Source of the DNA: Incurvaria masculella
Lineage: Eukaryota; Arthropoda; Insecta; Lepidoptera; Incurvariidae
Assembly (NCBI GenBank): GCA_946894095.1
Contig: OX335641.1
Span: forward strand, 16,634,501-16,698,500
Length of the DNA stretch: 64,000 bases
Direction: 5' to 3'
In this document: piece by piece, positions 10,701 through 25,700 of the stretch
Layout of the letters: every line of letters begins with the position of its first letter
How positions within the stretch are numbered: position 1 is the first letter of the stretch
Program-made: the position numbers and the translations under genes
The notes under the pieces: model-generated
What the model was told of the DNA's origin: nothing
What the model saw: only the letters and a program-made list of their open reading frames with translations
Database searches by the model: none

Positions 10701-13700
10701 AGAAGGAACCTTTTCTTTGATTGCACAAAGTAAAGAGTCACGTTCTATTGAGTTAAATGCGTTCTTTATGTCAATTTTCAACACCAATTCTGAAGAATGT
10801 GCCTCGTGAACGTATGTGCGAGCAGCGTGTATAGCTGCTTCTGCACCGCCTTTCGTAGCAAATCCTAATTGAACTGGTCTTAGGATATCCCCCAGTTCAT
10901 CTTGAATTGCATGGCATGCTATTTTTGATACCAGACGGCGCAGAGTGCTACCTATTGCGATCGGGCGTAGGCCACCATCTTTTTTAGTCAGTGCAAATAA
11001 TGATGCGCCGTAAAGAAACGGAAGAAATTCCTGAGAAACTTTTCCAGATAACATTAGATTTGAAATTTTGACAAGAGATTCAATTAATTTGATTCCAGCA
11101 TCACCGTTTGACCCTGTCACAAGATCTTTTATGTGTTGTGGAGATAGTCCGTCGATCCCAGCTGAGGAGCCACAAGGGAAGGATTTGATAGCTTCAGAAA
11201 CTGAACGAATCGTGGCGACGACAGGTTGTGCATTATCCGGTGCCACTGGAAAGTTCAGGATTCGTGACGGTTGTGGGTGTTTTATTTTTAAGGCTTCTAA
11301 AGTGTCCTCGCCTTCAATCGCCACACAGTCCGAAGAAGACAGAAGTCGCACCGCACCACGAATATCACCATCATAAACTTTAGACTCAACTTTTTTAAAT
11401 ATTGAAGAATGTGTGATTATTCTTTGTCTATCGGGAGTGCTTGCCTGAGAATTGTAATTTAACAAGTTTTTCTTGATTTTGCTCGTAAGTGTTCCTCTAG
11501 CCTCTTTGTCTACGTGCAGAATGTGATATGAAAACGTAAATAGTTCTTGCCAGGTTTGAACAGTATTTTCCTTAGCACAATTTTCTATTAATGATGTTAG
11601 TTTCCTTGCCACTGACTCTCGAGCTGCACGTGGTATTCTTCTTACGACGGGGACTGTTTTCTTAAGGTTTTGAAGCTCAGAAGTAAAATTGGTTTCTTCG
11701 AGAACTTGTTGATTCGAATCATTAGTCGTCAAATGATTAAATGTGCAAGAGACTTCGCGATGTATTTTCGAGGTATGAATATTTAGGCCACGCAACGTAT
11801 TGAACTTCCGGGGGCATCTTTCACACGAAAACAACACTGAGGCGGTATGAGCAGAAGGTAGAAGTTGGTGTGAGCCAGCAGCCGGGCCTGTGGCGGGCGT
11901 TGGTGCCGGCAGCGTCGGCGGAGACGGTGGAGAAGGCGAGGTTGGGTTCAGGGGCGTCTGTGACGGCCACGAGGTTGAACTGCCCGCACGAGAGCTGGCC
12001 ATTTACTCTGGCGCCTGCTACATTTTAATGATTGTTTCACATGATTTACCTATTTTTAGGGGTGAATCGTCAAAGTAAACTCAATAAAACTACTAAAATT
12101 GTTAAATAATGATAAAAATGTAAATATTTAGATTTTTCCAAAAATGACAGAGACTTGTCACTTTGGCAACTTTTTTCTTCTTTGTTTTTTCTGTTGTAGA
12201 ATCTCACATTTTGAAAACTAGTAAACATTAAGCCCCGGTTGCACGAAGAAACGGCTGAGTTAATCAATGTTCAAACACGTCACTTTTACTGAACCGGATA
12301 GAGTTCCTTCCATACTGCCCACACAAAGTGATGTGTTTAATCATACTTTGACGTTGATTTTGATTTCTCGTTCTTTCGTGCACTCGGGCCTAAGAGCATG
12401 TAAACAGTTATCGACCGTAATTGATAGGGAAAGACCCTCTTAAGATCAATATTACTGCATCGCCTAGTGCCAAATATCACAATCGCACTTGCATAATGTT
12501 ATTAAATCTGTAATTCTCCACATTAAAATCGATACTTTTACTTTAAGACTATATTGTATGTTCACACACCACATTACTGTATGTGTAAATTATGTGTAAT
12601 TAAAAGTTCCATATTGAGTATATTCCATAGTGACTATAGTGAAAATAATATATTACGATGGTAAAAGTTGTGTTCAGAGTAGTCTTAAGAGAGGTACACT
12701 TAAACATAAGCAGAAATTTTTTGAGCTGAAGGCCCAATATGTTTGCGTATAAGAGTACTTTTCGAGGAAAAAATATATACTCTATTATTAAATCTATCAG
12801 TGTAGAAAAATAAAAATAGACAATAAGTTGAAGATATAAAGAATAGGTTTAAAATGAAAATATCATAATATTATTTAATAAAGTGAAATGAAAATGACTG
12901 TATCTGTTCGAGATTAAGAAGCACAGCAACTTCAATCGAGAAGACTCATTTAAGCTCTCTGCAATGTGGAACCCCGTACTTCAGCCACTTAGAAGGGGCC
13001 AACGAGACGATAATATCGGCGACGATATTGTCAGCTCATATTGCCTGTCGTCTGAAGTTCGGACCGCAGCCAGACACATTTCCGGATCCGCCCCCACTCA
13101 CAGTTACGATCTACGCCCACGGCGAGCCTAGCGGTCACCTCAGTCGTCTGCTGCGCACGAGCGCGGCGGATGCCTCCTTGACAACGGGCTGAATGATTAG
13201 CTCGAAACGTCGGAGAATATCTCTACTTTGCCGCGTGAAAAGCCGTAAAAAAAATTTTTCAAACATGTCTAACGACCGCGGTAACCTCAAAAGTATCATA
13301 TGTATCTGTTATATTTACTGGGCGGTTTGCAGGTTTTTTTTATTTTTTCACCCATATTAAGGAATACAAAAACTCTAACATCATACATACATACATACCC
13401 TCACTCACACATATGTAAGGTCTGTTTGTATCTTGCCAACTTTAATGTTTAAAATATTGGAACAATTCTTAAAACTTTTATTGGCCTCATTTAAAACTAT
13501 TTTTTCTTTAAACTTTGTATTTACAATAAGACTACTTTTTTTTAATAGGCTGTAAGGTTAAGTAAATAAATAAATACAAAGTATTCATTTTTTTCACCCT
13601 AAATGTGATATTTACAACCAAGCGGCAGATGAAAACGTTACAAAGTCGGAATTATCGGCATCGCTAGAAGAATGGCTGCACAGGCCGTGAACAGGCTAGA

Positions 13701-16700
13701 CGAGCAATCAAACTTTTATAGAAGCAAATTAAAGGCTGTTACAGGCAGTTAACTACTGCCTTTTCACCGGCGCCAAAAAAACAACCCATATAGATAATAA
13801 CGTGAGTATCAAGGCCGTATATTATCCAAGTGACGGCAAAGCCAGCAGTGCTCATTTACGTCAAAAGTGCAACATTCTACATAGGTCCGTGTGCAGTCTC
13901 CGTCGTTAAATACCCTATAAAAACTTGGAGATCGATTCTGTTTATGTCCTAGACTAGCCCTAAGCTATAACTTTCATTGAACTGACGAGGAACTTCACCG
14001 ACTTAAATATACTCGTAATTTTATCTAGTGTTGTTTCGTCTCTATTCTGCGAGGTAATAGTTAGATTATTTTTGAAGATCGTTAGCTTTATGACAAAAAC
14101 TGTCTGTCCGTCTGTCCATCTGTATATCTGTCCGTCTGTCACAACTATTTTACTGGGAGACGAATGGCACTATATCAATGTAAATATGGAAGAAAGGTGT
14201 TTTCTATGAACAGCTACGATATAAAATGATGTAGAGAAATTACGAAACAAAAAATAATAATTAGGGATGGCACATGATGGATACATGTAATGAAAAGAAA
14301 CTTTTTTTAGAACTTTAAAAATACGTTTAAAGAAATTATGTCGTTTTTAATGTATTGGTTGGATATTTTCGGCAACGTTCATCCCGATTACAAAACTTAG
14401 CCGCTTTTTAAGAACCTGGTCTTGGGTTAATATATTATATATTTGAAGCCTGAGATAGGATAACATATTTTCTCCTAAAGTGACACATTTTGGTACTTCA
14501 CTTGCGATGTTTTGTGTTTCCATGATATAGAAAAGAAAAACGTTTCATATAGTGGCCTCTGAAACAGCCACCAAAGTTCATTAACGCGCAGCTTATTTAT
14601 CAAATTAAACTCTTGCAGTACAGTTACTGCGTTGGAGTAAGAACTAATCGTCATTAAATCCTAAGGGTTTTCGAGTCACGAGGCGGTTCCGCCAGGCCTG
14701 TGCTGGCGAAGTTGCAACGGCTTATTACTGGCCCATAACTCGCCGACTGCAGCGTGACGATGTGAACCGTTATGCAAAGTGGTGAAGCCACTTTTTGTGC
14801 AACTGTACACTACTCGGACCGTCACACGGATTGGAGATGCAGATAACACACACATATATAGATTCAGCAGGCAGGAAGTTATTAGACAATGTTTGTACAC
14901 ATACATTTTTGGAAGAGCATAACTTTAAGAATGTCATCATGTACAATAAACACACGTTTAATAATATCGAATTTTCATCCAAGCAAATTTAATTTTACAA
15001 AATGATTCAAATGAGTCCCACTTTGAATCGAGCTCGATCAAAGAGGTGCATTTTCTATGAATGAAATACGTTTCTGATAAAACTAAAACAACGGACTTAC
15101 GCAGACAAGTCGCTCTCTCAAACTGGAACTGACACCATGATATAAGTGGCGGGGCAGGGAGCCGCGCACAAGAATGAGGGGGGGGGGGCACTGTCTTGTG
15201 CGCAGGCGCAGGGAGGGGTGAAATACGGCCCACATTTACATTGCGAACAGAACGGGAGCGGTAAAGAAAGTGGGTAGATATCAAGATCGCATTTTGTATA
15301 TTCAAATAGCGTTCGGTTGTTTTGAGAATAAAAAAGCCAGCATGAGGTGAGTTGGAAAAGTAAGAAATAAGAGCAAGAATAATATTTTTCTGATGTGGAA
15401 TTGATCGCATTTTTGGAGAAAATAGTGAATAAAAAGAAAGATGAGAAAACTTACCCGGTAATACACGATGGTAAGAAATCTGCTCAAAAACAGGGCTGTT
15501 GTCGTTGACGTCGGTAACTCGGATGGTGAGTGTTGTTTTCGTTACATGGGCAGTGTCGGATGCCGTCACGTTAAGCTGGTACTCTCGTCTCGTCTCGAAG
15601 TCCAGGGCTCGATTAAGGATGACCTTGCCGCTGTAGCGGTCGATAGAGAAAGTGGAGTCAGCACCAACCAAGGCGTATGTCAGAGCAGGGTTGGTATCGA
15701 CGTCATTTGCGGTCACCGATGTTAGTACCATTCCGACTTCTATGCCTGAAAACGTGAATTTGTTTAATCACATAGTTATTAAGAGATATTAGGCAACTTC
15801 AGTTGAAAAAAAAAAGCTATACAAATCAATACGATTTTGCCGACTGTACTTTCATATTTTTTAAGGAACGGCGGCCGTTTTAACGATCTGCAAAACCAGA
15901 TTCTCGAAAACAAAACGGCTGTCGCCATCCACAATACAATGCTATAAAAAGGAGGAGAGAAATTAAAGAAAAAAGAAACACCGCTGCAGTTGGGGAGGAG
16001 ACTGCTAAAACATGCACTTGAAAAAATGTAATACCATCCAATAAATATTGGCGGCTTAAAGGAGGCCTCTTCGTTTATTTAATAGTGGATTTAAAAGCGG
16101 TATGTAGTAATTCAGTCAATTTAAGAAATGAAATGCTTGTAGGTAGAATGGGGGAAATACCTTGTTTTCTTGAGAAATATTTGAAAAAAATATAAACCGT
16201 CACCTCGAAACATTTGATAGTCAAAAATGTATAATTAAAAGTTACCTTCAGAAACATTTATTGCAATTGCCGGAGGAAATGTTGGCTGGTTATCGTTTAT
16301 ATCAACCACATTGACACGAAGAGTAGCAGTGCCGGTCATCTGAGGGATCCCTTCATCGGTAGCAATAACAGTCAGTTTGTATGTCTCCCTTATTTCTCTA
16401 TCCAAAACTATATTTGTTTTTACTGAACCAGAAAAGGCTGGCTCGATAATAAAAGCATTGTCGTGATTGCCATCAACGATGTGATAGAGTATCCTAGCAT
16501 TTACTCCTTCGTCGTTGTCTTTTGCCGATAACTGCATAACGAATTCTCCTTTGGAATTGCCCTCCCAAACGTTGGCAATATATTGTTGCTGAGTAAAACG
16601 GGGAGCATTGTCGTTTCGGTCGAGCAGATTTATTGTGACATCACAGTAACCGTACAAACTTGGTATGCCCTCGGTCCTCGCGACTACAACAAGCTGCCTC

Positions 16701-19700
16701 TTTGGTCCTGGGTGAAGTTCGTAATCTAAACTTTCGGAATTAGCGACTTTAATTACTCCAGAATTGGGATCTATTTCAAAAGCTCCCTGATCATTGCCAT
16801 TTCCGAATTCGTAAACAATTCTCTGTCTCCTGCCATCACTTCTTACGGCGGTGACTTGAAGTATTTCTTTGTTGATTGGAGGGTTTTCTGGAATGCTTAT
16901 GTTGTAGCTCAGACTTTGAAAATTAAGAGTCGGCGACCCTTCTGGTAAGTCGCCCACTCTGATTTCAATCAATCCAATGGAACTTTGAGGCGGATTCCCT
17001 TTATCTTTGGCCATAACTTTTAAATGAATTAATTTTCCATTTTCACTTGCTAAACTCTGGGTCGTAGTAAGTACTCCTGTTGTCGGATTTATCCGAAATT
17101 TCTGATGCGGGGCATCGAAAAGTTCATACAAAATTTCCGAATTTGTTTCGATATCATTATCAGTAGCAGTTACTCGAAGTAAACTCTGACCTGGCTGTGA
17201 AAGAGTAGCCACTTGTTCTTTAAAGGGGTATTTAGTGAAACTTGGTCTGTTGTCATTGACATCTTTTATAGTTATTTCCACTGTAACTTTTTGAGATCTT
17301 GCATCGTAGCGACCACCATCAGTAGCTACCACTGAAAAATTGTAGTTGCTTTGTTTTTCTCGATCAAAATTACTGTAACAAAATAAGAAACAACATTAGC
17401 TTAGTCTTCACTCAAAATAAATATAAGTTATATATGTTAGGTTTTAGAGATACACAGGTTACTCATGTACTTACCCTGAGGTAGATATTACTCCAGTCTT
17501 ATTATCGATTTGAAAAAGCCATTGGCTTTCATTTGCTAATGAATATACCACTCTTGAATTAACACCAAGATCTGCATCAGTCGCTCGTACTTTAAGCACT
17601 GATGAATAAACTGTGGCATCTTCGGTAATTGTTGCAGAATAATGAGATAATTCAAAAATAGGATCGTTATCATTCTGGTCTTCAACTATAATGGTAATAT
17701 TACAAGAACCTTGCAAAGATACAGGCGATCCGTGGTCATATGCGGTGATCGTTAATTTGTATTTTGATTGTGTTTCTCTATCCAAAGTTCTTGCCGTCAT
17801 TTGTCCACTAGAAACATCGATGGAGAATTTGTTTCCAACGTTTCCAGCTGAAACAAAATGTAATATTAGTTTAATCACAGTGTCTAATTACCTACATCTG
17901 AATTAAAAATAAAATAAAACAAAAACAAGTTATTATTTGAACACTTACAAGTAATGCTATAGGTGATGATTCCATTTGCTCCAATATCCTTATCAGTGGC
18001 TACTACGGTATGGACAACATCAATTTCATTATTTTCAGGAATAGCCAAAGGATAGCATGATCCCGCTTTAAAAATTGGTGGGTTGTCGTTGACATCCAGG
18101 ATGTGGACAGTAACAGTAGTGACATCAAAATTTGATGAAGTTTGAAACGAGCTAAATTCAACAACGTAAACGGGTATAATGTATGTATCTCTTGTCTCTC
18201 TATCTAATTTAGATTTGGTTGTTATGGTTCCTCGACGCTCGTCAATAGCAAATTTATCATCTGCAATACCTATGGGTATTGAATAAGTCACATTACTTAA
18301 GGTTCCTCGGGATGACTTTGCGATTAATCTTGTTACGAAACTTCCAGGACGAATATCTTCACTGATATTGACTTTGTAAAAGGCTTCAGTAAATCTGGGT
18401 GGATTGTTGGTCGATTCTTGTATATTTAACAGGAGCAACATATGCGTCTGTCTCGAATTTGGTGATCCACGATCAGATGCAGTTAAGTTTAGTTTGTATT
18501 GCCCGGGCCGAATCCTTCCCACTTCAGAAGAATACTTATTAGCCAGAGTCAACTTTCCAGTATCGTACTCCATTGAAAAATACCCGTCGTCGTTTCCTCC
18601 TGATATAATGTATGAAATTCGTCCGTTATTTCCAGAATCGATATCAACGGCCGTTGCTTGATAAAGGGTTCCAAAAAGCGTATTTGTATTCAGTGAAACA
18701 GATGCCTTGCTAGACGATATAAAGACTGGTGAGTTGTCATTAGAATCTGAAACTGTGATTCGAACTGTCGCCGCTGTAGATAATCTGTCAGAGGCATCTG
18801 TAGCCATATCTATAGCTTTTACAATAACTAAATATTCAGCCAATGATTCATAATCTAAATTGGAAACCAACGTTAAAATTCCAGTCAACGGATCAACGGT
18901 AAACGCACGACTTCCATTGGGAAAGGTGTCAACAATATGATAATTGATTTCTCCATTAGTACCAATATCTTCATCTGTTGCCGTAAAATTATAGATAGAA
19001 GTCCCGATTAGCGTGTTTTCGGATACTTCCACTAATATAGGATCTCGGGGCCATTTAGGGGCGTTATCATTGATATCTGTAATTTCAATTCTTACAGTAA
19101 CAGCGCTACTTTGAGGGTTGTTAGTGGCGGAAGTGTCCAGTGCTCTGACTTCAAGTCGATATTCATCCTGAATCTCCCTATCAAGCTGCCTCGCAACAAC
19201 TAAAGATCCTGTTTTTCTGTCGATATCGAATGTTCCCGGAATGTGGTCTGCTGTTAGTGCCATCAGCAAGTAGGAAACGTGTCTCTCTACATTTCCCGCG
19301 ATTAGATTTTCATCAATGCTATTATCAGAGCATGCCACCGTTCCGATGACATGGCCAATTTTAGCATCTTCGGGGACCTAAAACAATAAGAGACGTAACT
19401 TAGTATCGTAAATTTTGCATAAAGTATTTCAAAATCATTTAACATGCAGATTGGTATGTCATAAATAAAAACGTAATACAAATTTAAGTATAATTCAGAA
19501 TGTTTTTAAGAATCCATTCGATTGGTAATAGATAATGGTAAATTAAGGCGAAACAAGTAATGGTCTTACTTTAAATGACAAACTGGAACTTGTGAAAGTA
19601 GGTCGGTTATCGTTGAGATCCAAAACTTCTACTTTTAGCTGCCTCACTGTTTGCTTCGGTGGTTTGCCTGAATCCGTGGCAGCAACTGTTAGGCGATATA

Positions 19701-22700
19701 TCGAACGTTCTTCGTGATCTAGGACTAAAACAGGAGAATAATTTAAACATCGGTAAATGATGAAAAACACTGAAATTACGTATGACACTTGAGGTAGAAA
19801 AATGCTCATTGAAAAAATGTCAGAATGAAAAATTGTATTGATTGATTGAAAATTCTTTATTACACCCCCAAAAAATTTACAAAAGAAATTTGAATTTGAA
19901 TTATAATTCATGCTGTTTCATGATCTGAAAGCTGTGAAGAAAAATATATAATCATCCAGTATTATACATTCGAAAGTAACTCCGTCGGTTTGGATGTAGT
20001 CTGGACCTTTGAAAGGACATAGGCTATCTTTTGTGGCGAAAATTATGCTCGAAGGAGGTTAAAATAGGGGTTGAAAGTTCGCATGGGGAACTCATATATT
20101 ATCCAGGAAATGATTCAGCCGACATAAGTCCTAAACGACATTGACCCGAGCAAAGCCGGGCACCTAAAGAGATAGTATATAATAAAATTATTCCAACTAA
20201 CCTGTTGTAGTTTTGATAATTCCCGTCCTGGGGTCTATGTCGAAAACCCCATACCCATCGGAGTCTCTTTCGCTGAGAATCGTGTAGGTGACGGTGGAAT
20301 TGATGCCATCGTCCCTGTCGAGCGCCTTGACGCGCGCCACCTCCGCGCCCGGCGGCTGCTCCTCGCGCACGCTAACCACGTCCTCGCGCGGGTCCACTAT
20401 CTCCGGCGGGTTGTCGTTCACGTCCGTGACGCCCACGTGCACGGGCACGCGGCTCGCGCGCGACGGCGTGCCCTGGTCGCGCGCCTCCGCGAACAGCGCG
20501 TAGCTCGACTTGAACTCGCGGTCCAGCTTCTCGTTGGTGGTGATGACGCCTGCCATGAGACAACACATTTAGAGATGTCTCAACGAGCGCGTAGCAGCTG
20601 CAGGTTGACAAGTCTTGGACATTTTTTTATTTGTTTTTGGTCTCCGTCCAGTGTAGACAATTTGCCAATTTCAAGTTTCACGTCTTGATTCTTGAATTCT
20701 TGAATGTAAGTATTTTATTCTGATTATTTCTTAATTAACACAACACATGGACTTTTGGCATTAACTATTGACGGTTTGATGAGATACTTCTGTCTTCTTA
20801 TAATTTGACGTGGATGACTTTATTGATTTTATTTGACGTGGATTAGTACAATACAGCGCATTTCCGAAGTTGCCATTCCAGACCGTGATGGTACCGGATA
20901 GTAAACGAGGACACATTTTCATTGTCGATTTGGTTATCAATCACCATCAATAAATTGCATTTTAATTACTGAATGGCTTTTTCCGAAGTCATATTTCGTA
21001 TTCGAGCTTACTTACGAGCTGAATACCTAGGAAAAAGAAAAAAAGTGGTGCATGCATGGACGGGGATTGAACCCTGAGCTGCGACCCGTGAAATGTGTAA
21101 CTTAAAAATGTAACGTTACCATATGGGATTATTGCAAATAACCCTCTACTATGTGCCTCTATCACTGGCCTCTACTGGCCGATTTTATGGTGGAAGAACT
21201 TTGATTTCGATTTGATTTACTAAACTTTAGATGTACTTACTATGATTTTTAGTATTTTTATTATGTTTATCAGTAATTACCGAAAATGTTTATGCATAAA
21301 GTACAGAGAAGAAACAAGCATATAAGGCCACTAGATATTCTGTCTTTGGTTTGTTTCATTGGCACATAGCTAAAAATATGCCTGAGACACATGTTGACCG
21401 GATAAAAAAAAACTAAGAGTAGAAGTTTACATGCTTGAATAGGTGTGTTTTGATAAAGCTTTTTGACGAGCGTGTCTTTTTTTAAGATCTTATAGATAAC
21501 CTGTACGTTTCCTGACTTTTTATTAACTACAATGGCTTATTTTTTCTGTATCTTTCATATAGACGCCACCATAACCGATTATTAAAGAGTATTTTTTACT
21601 TAACATTTAAAGTCATTTCACGGTCGAGTTTTAGTTCAAAAAAAGAAAGAGTCCACACAATGCCTATGATTATCTGAAAGCGAACGGGCAGGCCGTTGTA
21701 AAACATGATCGAAAAATTCGAAACGACGATCGTTTGATCGCGGCCGGTTATGGCGAGCGGGTATAATGAGAGGAACGCACGCTGCGGACTCAGCCGACGC
21801 GGTCCACCGGCCGGGTAATGAGCGATCGCCGGGGATCGGCGGCGAGCGGGAACACGAGGAAATTGGATGGACGTGAGATAGTACGACATAACGCAGCTTT
21901 GTAATGAGCGTCAATAATTAAGAAATCGCGGTGTGCGTAGCCAGTGAAGACAAATTGGTGACGCGCAATTCACTCGTGATCGATTTTTCAGCTCGGCAAG
22001 TAATTGATTCAGACAAAAATGATAAGGGTCCACTCATACTTGTACCATATAATGGACCTTGTCTTTATTATATAATTCAGTTAATGTTAAACGATATTGC
22101 TTCTAAATCATATCCGGGAGAAGATTACGGAGAAAAATTGTGAAGTTAAAGCAAATACAGACAAGTACTACAGCCGTCTCCGCAGCAATAATGAACTCCG
22201 ACCGTGAAGGCGTAATAAATGTGAATGTAAAATATAAATCGGAACCGTCTACAACCGCGTACAATAAATTAGAGAAAAGCGAAGCGTATGTCTTCGGAGC
22301 CATCCTCGCAATATTTTAATAACTGGTAATGGTCGGTCATGGCATGCGTCCGATGACATTTATTACATGCCCATTGACATTCATAATTCATATCCGCGCT
22401 CGATCACAACGCGCCAGCCTGCGACGGAAAGTAATTATGTACGAGGCAGGAAGACTCTGGACAAGACGCTGCGGCAACGTGCTGAGCGAGGCTCGTGGCG
22501 TGCCTCGGCGCTGTGGTGCTAACCTCGTTATCTGCACCACTAACTAATAGTGAGTGTTTAAGAAGAAATATTGCAAATGCTTGAAACGAAATTAAGGTAG
22601 TTGGAACAGAGTATCCGTGCAGAAAGATTACCTCGGAGATACAGAATTTAGGCAGTTGTATTACCTCAGTCGAACGCCAAGTAACTGTCATATAAAATTA

Positions 22701-25700
22701 AAATATTAACAAAACTGCAGTTAGTGATAATCCGAAGGTACTAATGAATAATGCTAGAGGCATTATTCATTATCACCGATAGTACCTTCAGATTATCACT
22801 TGAAGTAATATGACGTATCAAAACGGAACATTACCGCTGCTCAGGCGCATATTACCACATCTCATTACGCGTTCACCTCCCTACACTACACGCTCACTCT
22901 AGACTGAAAGAGATAGCAACGATTTATAAGTAACCGTGACTTATTCCCGACTGTGGTTTACTGTCAGTGCTCCGACATATGATGTGGACATTGGACTACG
23001 CCAACACTTAACCAGAAAAATGACATTACATCTAACTAGTACATATGGTAAGTACAGCAATATAATGTTGAATATACCGTAAAAATGCAGTTTTGCCTCG
23101 TCGAGATAGTATCAGTTGAAATTGACGAGGAACCGGCCACACATCGAACGCAGCACTAACTAGCTCTCAGGGTGTGATCCGGTCTCCTGATGCGTCACAC
23201 AGATAAGCTAAATTGTACTTCTCCGATCTTCCATTCATCAGTCACTTATATCCAAGCCAAATTCTTTCCGTTAACAACTCTACCCTTTTTCGCCATCACC
23301 ATATCGAGGTATTCGGGACGCGATACGCCGACGAGACGGCAGAATCGAAAAGTCTCTCTCGTTTATTTTGGGAGCACGATGGGATTTAATTTGAAATTCT
23401 ATGGTCGCCGACGTATACGGCCGACTTGTATTTATTCAGTATCGAAACTCTGTGGCGATAGAGTCAACAGACGACTTTGAAATTAGAAGCTTTTACGGCG
23501 TAAAAGTTGAAATCGAACCGGCATATACTCGTACAGTAAGATATACTCCTGAGAACCGCGCAAGCCTGAAGTCCTTCGAACAAACAGAGCCGAATCGGAG
23601 TGAACCAGCTCCATATCGTCGAATTATAGAAAATAATGCCCAGGTATTTATCTAAATTGTTTACCGTCGCCAAATAGAAGAGCCGAGGAGGGCCTCTTCC
23701 AACAACAACATACTTTGGGTTTTAGCTTTCAAACGGACCGAGTTGGAGCCACAAAGTGAGCCCGACGATGCACCAGACAAAACAAAGCGAGACGGTCGAC
23801 AAACAAAACAAGACGTGGAGTGGTGGCTGCACCGTGCAGCAGGATAATTCGTTTAGCTGACCAAATATGAAGAGAAATTGAAATGTGAAGAGGCTGGCGG
23901 AAGCGAGGCCATTGCGAACCGTAGCCGATATGCAAAAGATATTACCCATAACGACGGAGTAGCGTAATGTTTGCTAAGAACTTTATGAGTGTTTGCGATT
24001 ATGGTAATTATAAGGATTACAGACATGAATAATAATCGAGTACGAAGGATTTTTTTTATCTAACTTTATTGATTGCTGGGGGTTGAAAAAGACAGAACAG
24101 ATAACAAAAATAAACTTAACTAAGTTAACTAATAAACTTACTAACTAATAAAATATAAATATTCTGAAAACATGATTTCATTACAATATTAAAAATTAAG
24201 TGTCGAAATCGTTAAAACAAAAATTAAATTGTATTCCGTGGGTATTCGAATGAGACAGATACATTTGTTTCGCAGTTATCTCGGATTTATTTCTTTAATA
24301 TAGTAGAGGCTCTATAATTCAAGCCGCTAAAATCTCAGGGCCCGAATTGGACTGGTGTGGACTTTTATTATTTCTGTAGCAGGCAATTTTCATGCCTTTA
24401 ATTTATTTTGGTAATGGTTATATTAAATACTTAGCAACAACAAATTCATTTAATTAAATTTTTTTTTTCGAAAATAACGTTTTGGCCAAACCATTATCTG
24501 TTAAATACTTGTAGAACCTCGTAACTAATTTATTTTTTGAAGCATTAGCCAGCTTTTGTCTTTCTGGTCGATTTCTGTGCCCACTATTTTTGTCGCTAAT
24601 ATTTCATCATCCGTGAGGGACTCATGAGTTTTTAATTCTGTTTCTGCGCCCATTTGCGAACAACATGCGTAAGTTGCGGTGGGCAGCGAGACTGTTCTGA
24701 TTACCGCCATCAACTAATTAGGCCTTGTCCGTATTAGCGAAGCTCTACTTTGTATTGACTAAATTTGTTATAACTAAAATTGTATAAACAAAAAACTGAG
24801 AGCATCACAAGAGGAAGCATCATTATGTTATGACTTACCAGTAACAGGATCCACGCTGAAACTTGTATTTGCCGGAAGTAGGCTGTAATGTATGGCAGAA
24901 TTATCGTCCAAATCGGTATCCGTGGCCTTTATAGTGCCAACGAATGCGTGCGACCTCTGGTTCTCCTCAACTTTAAAGCTATATGAGTCCTGCGAGAAAA
25001 CTGGATCATTGTCGTTGGCGTCGAATACATTTATGACTATTTTCGCCGTGGCAGAAGCAGGTGGGATCCCGTTATCAGTTGCAGTTACAGTCATCATGTG
25101 GATGCTTCTGCTCTCTCGATCCAGAGACTTGACGAGGTAGATCCAACCGGTGTTTGGATAAACGCCGAAAAATAACTCGCTGTTGCTGACGTTACCACCG
25201 TCGGCAATGAGGCGGTATGTGATTCGTGCATTGTTACCAGTGTCTATATCCACCGCAAGAACTTCAAGAACCTGAAAATTTGAGATTTTGAGACTCGAGA
25301 TTCAACTTAAAAGTAAATATTATTCTGGAAAGTGATAACGAAGCATCTTGAGATAGATTTTACAGATTCTAACCTTAAACATATGATTATGGTTGGTGCG
25401 TACAGTGGATTTCTTAAATGGCAGATTACGTCAGCTAAATCATCTTCGTACCTTGGTATTGATAGGCTCCGACTCGAGCACGTTGGCGGAGTATGTCTGG
25501 TGCTCAAACGTTGGGGCATTGTCGTTGACATCCTGGACGTCGAGAGACAGGGTGAGGTTGGCAGAGAGCGGAGGTAGACCCCCGTCTCGCGCCGATACCA
25601 CCAGCGTATGCCTCACTACCGTTTCATAGTCCAGCGGTCTGCAAAAAGTAACATTGTAGCACTTGGAATAACGATCAATATGGCATAGGAAATCGATTTA

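Larger units (their letters stand above)
8525..15454 (-). other. ds: Long ds intron (6.9 kb) carrying a complete retrotransposon ORF
   Basis: It contains the R2-group-like element (9015-12002), a small MITE (about 12228-12393), a microsatellite-bearing repeat near 14080-14165 (GTCTGTCC units), a CATA run at about 13382-13398 and an 11-12-base G run near 15178. No ds exon is visible inside it. The element is in the same orientation as ds. Confidence 0.75.
20550..24838 (-). other. ds: ds intron (4.3 kb) with a SINE-like piece and a hairpin
   Basis: No coding exon is visible in this intron. It has a tRNA-like box near 21055-21110 (minus), a strong 78-base hairpin at 22723-22800, and stretches at 21690-21860 and 23190-23660 that are open on several frames without any recognisable domain. 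The remainder is AT-rich and featureless to me. Confidence 0.5.

Noticed and set aside
15178..15188. G homopolymer and Pro-rich frame just downstream of the ds exon at 15455
   Set aside because: The donor GTAAGT at 15454 ends the exon cleanly and joins in frame to 8524; the Pro-rich extension is intron read-through.
21590..21915. Overlapping 92- and 97-codon frames on the minus strand in a ds intron
   Set aside because: GC-rich composition explains the open frames; no domain and no splice signals consistent with ds phase.
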